Assembly: GCA_043101635.1 (NCBI GenBank)
Contig: JBICIE010000005.1
Location: 1 to 21,479 of the forward strand
DNA length: 21,479 bases
Origin: CAYMJK01 sp043101635
GTDB lineage: Bacteria > Planctomycetota > Phycisphaerae > Phycisphaerales > UBA1924
Direction of reading: 5' to 3'
Shown: piece by piece, positions 6,607 through 13,506 of the stretch
Numbering within the stretch: the stretch's first letter is position 1
Layout: every line of letters starts with the position of its first letter
Made by a program: the position numbers and the translations under genes
The notes under the pieces: generated by a model
Databases searched by the model: none
The model's input: the letters and a program-made list of their open reading frames with translations, nothing else
Told to the model about the DNA's origin: nothing

Positions 6607-9381
6607 TCAGCGGAACGTGACACGGTAGGAGCGGCCGGCCTCCAGCGCGGCGACGGTCGCTTCGCCCCGGGATCGCGTGGGCGCCGGGCCATCGGGGCCG
6701 GTGATGGCGGCGATGGTCTGCCCGGCGGGTGGGCGGATGCGCACGGGGCCGGAGCGATCGGGACGCAGGGTGGCTTCGGTGGCCCGGCCATTGGCCCAGG
6801 CGATGTCGACCTCGACCTGGCCGCGGGCCCGCAGGCCGCGGACTTCGCCGGTTGGCCATGCTGCGGGCAGCGCCGGAAGCAGGTGGATCTCCCCGGCGTG
6901 ACTCTGGAGGAGCATCTCGGCGACACCGGCGGTGGCGCCGAAGTTGCCGTCGATCTGAAACGGGGGGTGATCGTCGAACAGGTTGGGGTGCATGCTCTTG
7001 CGCAGGAGCAGTTCGAGATGGTGGTGGGCGGCGTCGCCCTCGCGCAGGCGGGCGAAGAAGTTGATCAGCCAGGCGCGGCTCCAGCCGGTGTGGCCGCCGC
7101 CGGATGCGAGGCGCTTGTCCAGACTCTTGCGCATGGCGGCGATGATGTCGGGTGCGCCATCGGGCGTGAACTGCCGGCCGGGGTGCAGCGCGAAGAGGTG
7201 CGACATGTGGCGGTGGCCGGGCTCGGCCTCTTCGTATTCGGCGCGCCATTCGAGCAGTCGGCCGTCCGAGCCAATGCGCGGGCCGCTGAGGCGCTCGCGG
7301 GCGGCGCGGACATCCTGAACGAAGTTGTCGTTGATCCCGAGGACGGCGGCGGCTTCGAGCACGCTGCTGAACAGTTCCCAGATGATCTGCTGGTCCATGG
7401 CGGGGCCCATGGAGAGGCTGAGTCGGGCGCCGTTCTCGATGTAGGTGTTCTCCGGCGAGGTGGTCGGGCCGGAGACGAGCAGGCCGGTGGTGGGATCTTC
7501 GACGAGCCAGTCGAGGAAGAACTCGCCGCAGGCGCGCAGGTAGGGCCAGGCGCGATCGCGCAGGAAGACCTCGTCGCCGGTGAAGCGGTAATGCTCCATC
7601 ATGTGTGTCGAGAGCCAGGCGCCGCCGACGACCCACATGCCCCAGACGGGCTGGCCCTGAACGGCGTTCCACATCCAGGCGTCGGTGACATGGCCAAAGG
7701 CGGCGCCGCGGCAGCCGAACCTGGCTGCGAGGGCGCGAGCGGATGGCAGCAGGCCCTCCATGAGGTCGAAGAGGGGATCGTGGCACTCGGAGAGGTTGGT
7801 CACTTCCGCGGGCCAGTAGTTCATCTGGATGTTGATGTTGATGTGGTAGTCGGCGTTCCAGGGCGCCTCGATGTGGGGGTTCCACAGGCCCTGAAGGTTG
7901 GCGGGCATGGCGCCGGGGCGTGAGCTGCAGATGAGCAGGTAGCGGCCGTACTGGAAGAGCTGCGATTCGAGGCCGATGTCGGTGGCGCCGTCGCGGACGC
8001 GCTGGAGGCGGATGTCGGTAGGAGTGTCAGACTCGTCAGCGTCGCCGAGGCGCAGGGCGACGCGGTCGTAGAGGCTGGCGTGATCGGCGATATGGTCTGC
8101 GCGGAGCTGCGCGTATGGGCGGGCGGCGGCGGCTTCGACGGCAGCGCGGGCAGCGGCGTCGATGTCGGTCTCGAGCGGATCGGTGGGACTCTGGAAGTGG
8201 TAGTCGGTGGCGCAGGCGAGGAGGATGAGGACGCCGTCAGCGCCGGACACGATGAGATGGTCGCCCTCGGCGGTGATGGCGCCGCCGGTGGTGAGAACCT
8301 TCGCGGCGCTGCTGAAGCGCACGCCTTTGTGGGCGTTGCCGTGGGCGGCCTGGCCTCGGAGTGTGAGCCACTCGCCTCCGGCGGCGACGGTAGCGTCGAC
8401 GGGCCGGCTCAGCGCGATGCGGGCGCTGATGGCGCCGGGCTGGGACGCCTCGATGCGCATTGCGATGACACTATCGACGGCGGTGGCGAAGACTTCACGC
8501 GTGTACTGGACGCCGCCGGCCTCGAACTCGACGCCGGCGATGGCGGTGTTCATGTCGAGCCAGCGCCGGTAGCCGGCGGGGACGATGCGACTGTCGAGCG
8601 TGACTTCGCGGGCCATGTGGCCGGGGCCGCCGATGTTGCTGACGGCGATGATGAGGGTGTTGACGCCGGAGCGCAGGGCGCTGCGCACGTCGAAGCTGTG
8701 GGGCCGGTCCCAGGCGCTGGTGCGCCCGACTTCGCGCCCGTTGAGCATGATGACCGACGCGTCGTCGATCGGCGCGAGGCGCAGGTCACCGGCGCCGGCT
8801 TCGATCTGCGCTTCGGTGAGTTCGAATCGGGCGCCGAAGAGGGTGACGCTCTGTTCGGGAACATCGAGTGATTCGGCGATGGGCCAGCCGGAGGGCTCGA
8901 TCTGCGCCAGGTCGACGCCCGGATCTCGCCCGGGGACGGTCGGGCCGCGCCGCCAGGCGTCGATGGCAACGGGATCGGCCGGAGCGGGGCCCGGGAGTTC
9001 CATCGTGACGAGCAGGTCGCCGAGGGGCTGGTAGCTGCGCGGGCTGATGCGCGGGACCAGGACCCGCTCGGCGATCAGCCGCTCGCCCTCGGCGAGACGG
9101 CCGGCGAAGAAGTGCTCGCGGGCCTCGGCGATGATCGGGGCAAGGCCATCGGGATTCTCGGGATAGGGCGGGCCGGCCCAGATCGACTCCTCGTTGAGGG
9201 CGATGCGCTCGGCGCCGGGGACGCCGAAGACCATGGCGCCGAGGCGGCCGCTCGCGACGGGCAGGGCCTCTTCCCAGCGCTCGGCGGGCTGGGCGTACCA
9301 GAGGCGGTCGGGCTGGCCGGACGCCACCGCGGTGATGGCCGCGGCGAGGGCGCCGATCGCGAAGACTGGACTGGACGCCAT
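6607..9381 (-). CDS. Glycoside hydrolase family 95 (alpha-L-fucosidase-type), with inserted domain
   Basis: A 924-residue secreted enzyme. The ATG at 9381 is preceded by AGGAG at good spacing and begins a signal peptide ending near residue 22; an ATG 11 codons upstream lacks these features. The N-terminal GH95 beta domain shows LPVASGRLGAMVFG and ERIALNEESIWAGPP. The catalytic (alpha/alpha)6 barrel carries NLQGLWNP, HININIQMNYWP (513-524), TTSPEN (640-645) and FQIDGNFGATAG (808-819). By alignment from memory with Bifidobacterium AfcA, N515, N517, E644 and D811 are the likely catalytic set (inverting mechanism, alpha-1,2-fucosyl and related linkages). An unusual feature is that residues of about 128-269, between YQPLGDLLVTM and YRRWLDMNTA, normally nearly adjacent in GH95, form an extra domain with the look of a galactose-binding-like fold. 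Some GH95 members act on alpha-L-galactosides, so the substrate is not certain. Confidence 0.93.
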   Translation of the reverse strand: MASSPVFAIGALAAAITAVASGQPDRLWYAQPAERWEEALPVASGRLGAMVFGVPGAERIALNEESIWAGPPYPENPDGLAPIIAEAREHFFAGRLAEGERLIAERVLVPRISPRSYQPLGDLLVTMELPGPAPADPVAIDAWRRGPTVPGRDPGVDLAQIEPSGWPIAESLDVPEQSVTLFGARFELTEAQIEAGAGDLRLAPIDDASVIMLNGREVGRTSAWDRPHSFDVRSALRSGVNTLIIAVSNIGGPGHMAREVTLDSRIVPAGYRRWLDMNTAIAGVEFEAGGVQYTREVFATAVDSVIAMRIEASQPGAISARIALSRPVDATVAAGGEWLTLRGQAAHGNAHKGVRFSSAAKVLTTGGAITAEGDHLIVSGADGVLILLACATDYHFQSPTDPLETDIDAAARAAVEAAAARPYAQLRADHIADHASLYDRVALRLGDADESDTPTDIRLQRVRDGATDIGLESQLFQYGRYLLICSSRPGAMPANLQGLWNPHIEAPWNADYHININIQMNYWPAEVTNLSECHDPLFDLMEGLLPSARALAARFGCRGAAFGHVTDAWMWNAVQGQPVWGMWVVGGAWLSTHMMEHYRFTGDEVFLRDRAWPYLRACGEFFLDWLVEDPTTGLLVSGPTTSPENTYIENGARLSLSMGPAMDQQIIWELFSSVLEAAAVLGINDNFVQDVRAARERLSGPRIGSDGRLLEWRAEYEEAEPGHRHMSHLFALHPGRQFTPDGAPDIIAAMRKSLDKRLASGGGHTGWSRAWLINFFARLREGDAAHHHLELLLRKSMHPNLFDDHPPFQIDGNFGATAGVAEMLLQSHAGEIHLLPALPAAWPTGEVRGLRARGQVEVDIAWANGRATEATLRPDRSGPVRIRPPAGQTIAAITGPDGPAPTRSRGEATVAALEAGRSYRVTFR

Positions 9382-9499
9382 GGCGGATCTCCTGGGGGGC
9401 GCGGGCTCCGGCATCGTTGGCCGGGCCGATGCGGCGCGAGGCGGTGGCGCCTCAGCGCGGCGGACTGCGCCTCAGCGGGACACAGAAAGGAGATCCGCG
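9382..9499. promoter_or_regulatory. Divergent control region between GH95 and the small secreted gene
   Basis: This 118-bp region serves two divergent genes. Its two ends form a perfect 11-bp inverted repeat (9383-9393 and 9488-9498), so both genes have the same leader, AGGAGATCCGC, one base and then ATG, which includes the ribosome binding site. Inside it GCGCCTCAGCG occurs twice as a direct repeat at 9447-9457 and 9467-9477, a 20-bp period or nearly two helical turns, which would suit a dimeric regulator. No convincing -35/-10 pair is visible. Confidence 0.5.
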
Positions 9500-9880
9500 A
9501 TGAAGATTCAGACGGTCTGCCGGGTGATGGCGGCGTTTGCCGTGCTGCTGGGCGCAAGCGGCGCGCTCGCGACAGTGGCCCCGGCGCCGGCGGCGCTGGC
9601 CGAGAGCGAGGGTGATGTCCGGGTGCTGGTCGTGGTGGTGGACGAAGTCACCGGCGCGCCGCTGGCGGGCTGGGACATCCGGATCGGGCCGCGCGGACCG
9701 GAGGACTTCTGGTTCACCGGGCGGACGGGCAACGGCGGCACGGCGACGTTCCTGCTGCCCCCGGGCGACTACCGGGCGTGGGTGTCGCGCGGGACGGGCC
9801 CTCTGGTGTGGAGCCGGGCCTTCTCGGCGGCGGACGAGCCGTTGGTTGTGGTCGCGGTGAACCCGTACGAGGCGTATTGA
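9500..9880 (+). CDS. Small secreted protein with carboxypeptidase-regulatory (transthyretin)-like fold
   Basis: A 126-residue protein. The start at 9500 follows AAAGGAGAT at ideal spacing and gives a signal peptide (MKIQTVCRVMAAFAVLLGASGALA). The mature part shows the pattern of a prealbumin-like or carboxypeptidase-regulatory beta sandwich: VVVVDEVTGAPLAGWDIRIG, then TGRTGNGGTATFLLPPGDYRAWVS and a closing strand with VVVAVNPYEAY. Such domains are usually small binding or structural modules in larger exported proteins; a stand-alone copy is probably an extracytoplasmic binding or structural protein. No catalytic residues are recognisable. It is divergent from GH95 and shares its leader sequence, so a common regulator is possible. 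Confidence 0.75.
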   Translation: MKIQTVCRVMAAFAVLLGASGALATVAPAPAALAESEGDVRVLVVVVDEVTGAPLAGWDIRIGPRGPEDFWFTGRTGNGGTATFLLPPGDYRAWVSRGTGPLVWSRAFSAADEPLVVVAVNPYEAY

Positions 9881-9942
9881 ACCTTGAGATCCGGCGTGCG
9901 GGCCGCCTGTGATGGCGGCTCGCTGCCGCGCGCGCCCGGGGC

Positions 9943-9950
9943 GGTAGACT
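9943..9950 (+). promoter_or_regulatory. Candidate -10 element of the lipoprotein hydrolase (leaderless)
   Basis: GGTAGACT includes TAGACT, a TANNNT box, and ends six bases before the ATG at 9957. There is no Shine-Dalgarno sequence. An in-frame TAG at 9945-9947 blocks any start further upstream, except for a CTG two codons after that stop. No -35 is apparent. Confidence 0.4.
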
Positions 9951-9956
9951 CAACTG

Positions 9957-11015
9957 ATGCTGATACTGCTCACGCTTGCCGGATGTCTCGGCGCGGGCGG
10001 GCCGCCGGCGCCGGAGGACATGGTGATCCAGTGGACCCGGGCGCAGGGGGAACCGTGGCGGTGTGCAGCGCGGATCGAGCGGCCGGAGCCTCAGCGCGAC
10101 CGGGGGCGGGCGGTGCTGCTGTTCGGAGGCGGGCTGGTCCACGACCTCGACTGGACGACGCCGGGCTCGTACGAGCAGGACGGGCAGACGATCCAACTGA
10201 CGATCGATGGCAGGGACACGACCGACGCGGCGACGATCGCGCGGGCGCTGGTGGAGCAGGGGTGGACAGTCATTCGCTACGCGTCGCTGCGCGCGGACGA
10301 TCCGCTGCATGCGCAGTCGCGGGCGATGGCCGAGAGCCTGCCGCTGCCCGAGACGGTGGAACTGGCCCGGTTCATGTGGGGCGAACTGCTCGGGCGCGCC
10401 GGGGCTGCGCCGGAGCAGACGGTGTGCATCGGGCACAGCCTTGGGGCGTGGCGGGGCGTCGTGGCCAGTGACGGGAAGGCGGCGGGGTACATCGCGCTGG
10501 CGGGGGCGTACATGTCGCCGACGACGAGCCGCCCGTCGCAGCTTGCGGGGGAGGCGATGGCGCAGGTCGGGGTCGCCGGGGAGGACGGACGCGTGACCGC
10601 GGAGGAGTTCGCGGCGCTGACGCCGGCGCTGGCGGCGCCGTTTGCGGAGGTCGATGTCGACGGCTCGGGGGCGGTGAGCGGGTGGGAGCTTGCCGCGGCA
10701 CAGCGGCTGGCTGGCGGCCTGGCGCCGGAGGCGGAGACGCTGGCGCGACAGGGCGGCGCGTGGCCGTGGCCGACCGATCTGCTGGCGCAGTCGGGCGCGC
10801 CGGCGCTGGCGGTGTGGGGCGGGCAGGACACGATGTCGTACCACGGGCGCCTGCTGGCGGCGCTGGGGGAGCGGGATGGATTTGCCGTGACGACGCGGTG
10901 GTGTGCGGATCTGGGGCACAACTTGGGGCCGGTCGTGGACGGTCGCACCGGCGCGATAGCGCCGGAGGTGGTCGAGGCGATCGTCACCTGGCTGGAGGCG
11001 CTGCCGGCGCCGTAA
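9957..11015 (+). CDS. Lipoprotein alpha/beta hydrolase with EF-hand in the cap region
   Basis: A 352-residue protein starting at 9957, just after an in-frame stop. The N-terminus MLILLTLAGC ends in a lipobox (LAGC, lipidated Cys at 10), although the signal peptide is unusually short and has no basic residues. The core is an alpha/beta hydrolase: a first strand RAVLLFGGGL, nucleophile elbow GHSLG with S161, acid D291 in WGGQDTMSYH and base H321 in DLGHNLG. Between the elbow and the acid, about residues 200-250 hold an EF-hand pair. The second loop is canonical (D233-V-D235-G-S237-G-A-V-S-G-W-E244); the first (206-217, with EDGRVTAEEF) is degenerate. This suggests a calcium-responsive cap over the active site. 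The substrate is unknown; esterase or peptidase activity is possible. Confidence 0.8.
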   Translation: MLILLTLAGCLGAGGPPAPEDMVIQWTRAQGEPWRCAARIERPEPQRDRGRAVLLFGGGLVHDLDWTTPGSYEQDGQTIQLTIDGRDTTDAATIARALVEQGWTVIRYASLRADDPLHAQSRAMAESLPLPETVELARFMWGELLGRAGAAPEQTVCIGHSLGAWRGVVASDGKAAGYIALAGAYMSPTTSRPSQLAGEAMAQVGVAGEDGRVTAEEFAALTPALAAPFAEVDVDGSGAVSGWELAAAQRLAGGLAPEAETLARQGGAWPWPTDLLAQSGAPALAVWGGQDTMSYHGRLLAALGERDGFAVTTRWCADLGHNLGPVVDGRTGAIAPEVVEAIVTWLEALPAP

Positions 11016-11024
11016 GGCGATGGA

Positions 11025-11288
11025 CTACTTGTTCTTGTAGTAGTCGAGGTTGACCTGGATGTAGTTGTTCCACTCCTCGGGGAGGTCTTCCTCGGGGAAG
11101 ATGGCCTGGACGGGGCACTCGTCGACGCACAGGCCGCAGTCGATGCAGGTGTCGGGATCGATATAGAGCTGGTCGGCGGTCTCGAAGTCGTCCTCGTCCT
11201 TGGTCGGATGGATGCAGTCGACGGGGCAGACGTCGACGCAGGAGGTGTCCTTGGTGCCGTGGCAGGGCTCTGCGATGATGTGGGTCAT
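11025..11288 (-). CDS. Seven-iron ferredoxin (3Fe-4S plus 4Fe-4S)
   Basis: An 87-residue cytoplasmic electron carrier closely resembling the Thermus and Azotobacter-type 7Fe ferredoxins in length and layout. The cysteines are C9-x7-C17-x3-C21-P and C48-x2-C51-x2-C54-x3-C58-P. By analogy, C9, C17 and C58 would hold the [3Fe-4S] cluster and C21, C48, C51 and C54 the [4Fe-4S] cluster; C25 is extra. The C-terminal FPEEDLPEEWNNYIQVN helix is also typical. The start at 11288 follows GGAGAA. It converges on the hydrolase gene with only 9 bp between the two stops and no visible terminator, so the transcripts may overlap. No redox partner gene is adjacent. Confidence 0.95.
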   Translation of the reverse strand: MTHIIAEPCHGTKDTSCVDVCPVDCIHPTKDEDDFETADQLYIDPDTCIDCGLCVDECPVQAIFPEEDLPEEWNNYIQVNLDYYKNK

Positions 11289-11377
11289 GGTGTTCTCCGC
11301 GGGGCGGAATCCTTATGCGTCCTGCGGGCGGGAATCCAACGCCCCCGCCGGCCCTGGGGGTCTGGGCAAACTGGGGA

Positions 11378-11383
11378 ATTCTA
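11378..11383 (-). promoter_or_regulatory. Possible -10 element for the ferredoxin gene
   Basis: On the minus strand TAGAAT matches the -10 consensus at five of six positions. It would give a leader of roughly 80 nt before the ferredoxin start. No good -35 lies at the expected distance. Confidence 0.3.
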
Positions 11384-11441
11384 ATCAAGCCAGAGCGGGC
11401 CCGATTCGTGTGCGCCGGAGCAAAAATGCGGTCGGAAGCCC

Positions 11442-11447
11442 TTGACA
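11442..11447 (+). promoter_or_regulatory. Possible -35 element upstream of the PEP-CTERM gene
   Basis: A perfect TTGACA lies 121 bp before the start codon at 11569. The sequence at the -10 distance (GACGCT) is a poor match, so this is only a weak promoter candidate. Confidence 0.25.
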
Positions 11448-11520
11448 GAACCCGTTCATTCCGCGACGCTGTTGGCACTCGTGGGACCGAGACGTATCGG
11501 CCCGGAGTAGGAGAGAGGGC

Positions 11521-11542
11521 CGGCGGCAACCTAGGGCCGCCG
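11521..11542 (+). repeat. Leader hairpin before the PEP-CTERM gene
   Basis: CGGCGGC (11521-11527) and GCCGCCG (11536-11542) form a 7-bp stem with an 8-nt loop, 26 nt before the ATG and just ahead of the GAGAGGAGAC ribosome binding site. It could stabilise the mRNA 5' region or modulate translation. Confidence 0.4.
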
Positions 11543-11568
11543 ACCACTGAGAGAGGAGACGGGACATT

Positions 11569-12234
11569 ATGAAGAAGTTTGCTGTCCTTGCAGCCGCAGC
11601 GACCATGGCGGTCAGCGCTCCCGCCATGGCGCAGTTCTTTGAGGGGTTTGAGCACGGCGACTGGCTGGGCAACTACGCAGTCATCAGCGGCTCGGCGACG
11701 CCGATCAACCTGGTGGCTGACGCGGCCCGGACCGGGGCCCTCGGCGCTCAGTTCCAGGCCAGCGGCTGGTGGAAGAACACCAACGCCGGCGCGACGATCA
11801 GCGATGGTCAGAGCTACGAGTATTACTTCCGCTCCGCTGGCGCCGGACGGGCGTACATCGGCTTCACCTCCGATGACGCGGCCACCGAGGCCTACACGGT
11901 CGTTGCCGCTCCGAATACCGGGAATGTCATCATTCAGCGGAACAACGGATTCGGCTTCGCGGATCTGGCGAGCACGCCGATCACGTGGAGCACGACCGAT
12001 TTCTATCGCGTAGCCGCATCGTATTCGGGCGGGATCATCTCCGTGGAGGTGTTCGACGCCGGCGGCGCTTCGCTCGGCAGCGCCATGGCCGACACCGGGT
12101 ACTCCGGCGGCGGCACGCTGTTCTACCGCGGCTTCAGCAACGTGCAGGTCGATGACGTCACCATCGTCCCGGCGCCCGCTTCGCTGGCGCTGCTCGGGCT
12201 CGGCGGCCTGGCCGCGACCCGTCGTCGTCGCTGA
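11569..12234 (+). CDS. PEP-CTERM-type sorted surface protein
   Basis: A 221-residue exported protein. The ATG at 11569 follows GAGAGGAGAC and a signal peptide ends at AMA-Q (about residue 22). The mature part starts FFEGFEHGDWLGNYAVISGS and ends VQVDDVTIV, a pattern seen in laminin-G or concanavalin-like beta-sandwich surface proteins. The tail VPAPASLALLGLGGLAATRRRR is a PxP motif, hydrophobic segment and Arg cluster, that is, a PEP-CTERM variant with Ala in place of Glu. It is probably processed by an exosortase encoded elsewhere. The gene is monocistronic: it has its own leader and is followed by a strong terminator. It shares sorting layout but no clear sequence similarity with the protein at 4491-5147. 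Confidence 0.85.
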   Translation: MKKFAVLAAAATMAVSAPAMAQFFEGFEHGDWLGNYAVISGSATPINLVADAARTGALGAQFQASGWWKNTNAGATISDGQSYEYYFRSAGAGRAYIGFTSDDAATEAYTVVAAPNTGNVIIQRNNGFGFADLASTPITWSTTDFYRVAASYSGGIISVEVFDAGGASLGSAMADTGYSGGGTLFYRGFSNVQVDDVTIVPAPASLALLGLGGLAATRRRR

Positions 12235-12263
12235 TTCCGACAACACAGTCTGCTGACTGAGAG

Positions 12264-12292
12264 GAGCCGGCCCGCAGGGGCCGGCTCTTTTT
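12264..12292 (+). terminator. Rho-independent terminator
   Basis: A perfect 10-bp stem (GAGCCGGCCC at 12264-12273 with GGGCCGGCTC at 12278-12287), a four-base loop and five T residues. It lies 30 bp after the PEP-CTERM stop and 20 bp before the end of the convergent zinc-ribbon gene. Confidence 0.92.
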
Positions 12293-12311
12293 CTGTGCGC
12301 GCGCCACGCTG

Positions 12312-12881
12312 TCAACGTTCGAGCTTGCGCGGGTACAGCTCGCCGCACTCCGGACAGCGTCCGGTCGCGGGCAGGCCCTCCAGCGAGTAGCCGCAGGCGG
12401 CGCACATGCGCTGGGCAACGATCGTCGGCAGGGGCGGCAGGGCTTCGGCCGGCTCGATGTCGTAGCAGTCGGCGAGGGCCTCGGGGCCGTGCTGCTCGAC
12501 GATCAGTTCGATGACATCGACTGCGCTGCCGCAGGCCGGGCAGGCTTCCAGATCGGCCTCCAGCGGGAGCGGCTCGGCGCAGGCGGGGCATGCCGGCGCC
12601 ATGGCGGGGTCGAGCAGCGACAGGTCGGGCGCCGGGTCCTCGGCGGGGGCGGCCCGGACCTCCAGCGCCTCGGGCGGGATCTCATCGAGCAGGCGGGTGG
12701 CCCGGCGGGCGTCCTCGGCGCGCAAGGTCACGACCTCGTAAGCTCCCATTCCCGTGCCGCGGGCTGCGCCGCCGTAGGCGTCGTGCTCCCCCACCACTTC
12801 GGCCGGGATGCCGCGGGAGCGCAGGTATTCAGCGGCCTGGTAGGCGGGGATGGGGCTGTGATAGCGGCGGACGCGGCGCAT
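12312..12881 (-). CDS. DUF2007-like plus double zinc-ribbon protein (paralogue 2)
   Basis: A 189-residue cytoplasmic protein. Residues 1-70 (RRYHSPIPAYQAAEYLRSRGIPAEV ... YEVVTLRAEDARRATRLLDE) resemble DUF2007, a small ferredoxin-like fold thought to bind ligands or partners. Four CxxC pairs follow: C98/C101, C114/C117, C160/C163 and C176/C179, arranged as two zinc ribbons separated by a conserved linker (LIVEQHGPEALADCYD). The last ribbon, CxxCGYSLEGLPxxGRCPECGxxYP, is a form widespread in planctomycete proteins. It is a tandem duplicate of the upstream gene (about 60% identical by eye, identical opening MRRVRRY.SPIPA) and lies 47 bp after it on the same strand. Function unknown; a nucleic-acid or protein-binding role is an inference. 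No enzyme residues are visible. Confidence 0.75.
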   Translation of the reverse strand: MRRVRRYHSPIPAYQAAEYLRSRGIPAEVVGEHDAYGGAARGTGMGAYEVVTLRAEDARRATRLLDEIPPEALEVRAAPAEDPAPDLSLLDPAMAPACPACAEPLPLEADLEACPACGSAVDVIELIVEQHGPEALADCYDIEPAEALPPLPTIVAQRMCAACGYSLEGLPATGRCPECGELYPRKLER

Positions 12882-12928
12882 CGACGGATCATTGGCCCCG
12901 CGCAATGGCCGATTTCCGCGCGCTTCCC

Positions 12929-13504
12929 TCAGCCGAAGCCTGGCGCCGGCGGGTAGGGCTCGCCGCATTCCGGGCAGCGCCCGGCCTCCGGCAGGCCCGC
13001 CAGCGAATATCGGCAGCGCCAGCAGATGGGCCCGGCCTGCGCGCCCGGGCGCGACGGCGGCAGCGCCTCGCCCTGTTCGCCCGGGTAACAGTCGGCGAGG
13101 GCTTCGGGGCCGTGCCGCTCGACGATCAACGATGGCACATCGACCTCGGCAGCGCAGGCAGGACACGCCTTGAGTCCGGCTTGCAGTGGCAGCGTCTCGC
13201 CGCAGGATGGGCAGGGCGGCGCGAGATCCGGATCGAGCAGGGAGAGATCCGGCGGCGGGGCGCCTTCGAGGTCCGCCGGCTGGTTGAACGCGTCGGCCGG
13301 CAGGGCTTCGAGCAGGCGCCGGGCCTCGGCGACATCCTCGCCGCGCAGCGTCACCACGTCGTGGACGCCCATACCGAAGACCTTTGCCATGCCGCCGAAG
13401 GCGTCGGTGTCTCCGACGACCTCGGCCGGTATGCCGCGGGAGCGCAGGAACTCCGCCGCCTGCTGGGCGGGGATCGGGCTGTCGTAGCGGCGGACGCGGC
13501 GCAT
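12929..13504 (-). CDS. DUF2007-like plus double zinc-ribbon protein (paralogue 1)
   Basis: A 191-residue cytoplasmic protein starting 2 bp after the metG stop, so almost certainly translated from the metG transcript. The layout is the same as in its tandem partner: DUF2007-like N-terminus (1-70), PPPDLSLLDPDLAPPC linker, CxxC pairs C98/C101 and C114/C117, the LIVERHGPEALADCYP linker, then C161/C164 and C177/C180. The central ribbon has CPACAA where its partner has CPACGS, and the third pair reads CWRCRY instead of CAACGY, so the copies have diverged but keep every metal ligand. The linkage to metG may be a transcriptional accident or may mean the pair acts in translation or tRNA metabolism; the sequence does not decide this. 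Confidence 0.75.
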   Translation of the reverse strand: MRRVRRYDSPIPAQQAAEFLRSRGIPAEVVGDTDAFGGMAKVFGMGVHDVVTLRGEDVAEARRLLEALPADAFNQPADLEGAPPPDLSLLDPDLAPPCPSCGETLPLQAGLKACPACAAEVDVPSLIVERHGPEALADCYPGEQGEALPPSRPGAQAGPICWRCRYSLAGLPEAGRCPECGEPYPPAPGFG

Positions 13505-13506
13505 GC

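Noticed and set aside
8815..8840. tRNA T-arm-like string (GTTCGAATC) within the GH95 region
   Set aside because: It lies inside a conserved coding region and no acceptor or anticodon stems can be paired around it.
10984..12591. 535-codon minus-strand frame across the ferredoxin and PEP-CTERM genes
   Set aside because: It overlaps well-supported genes on both strands and its Arg-rich, repetitive translation has no recognisable domain.
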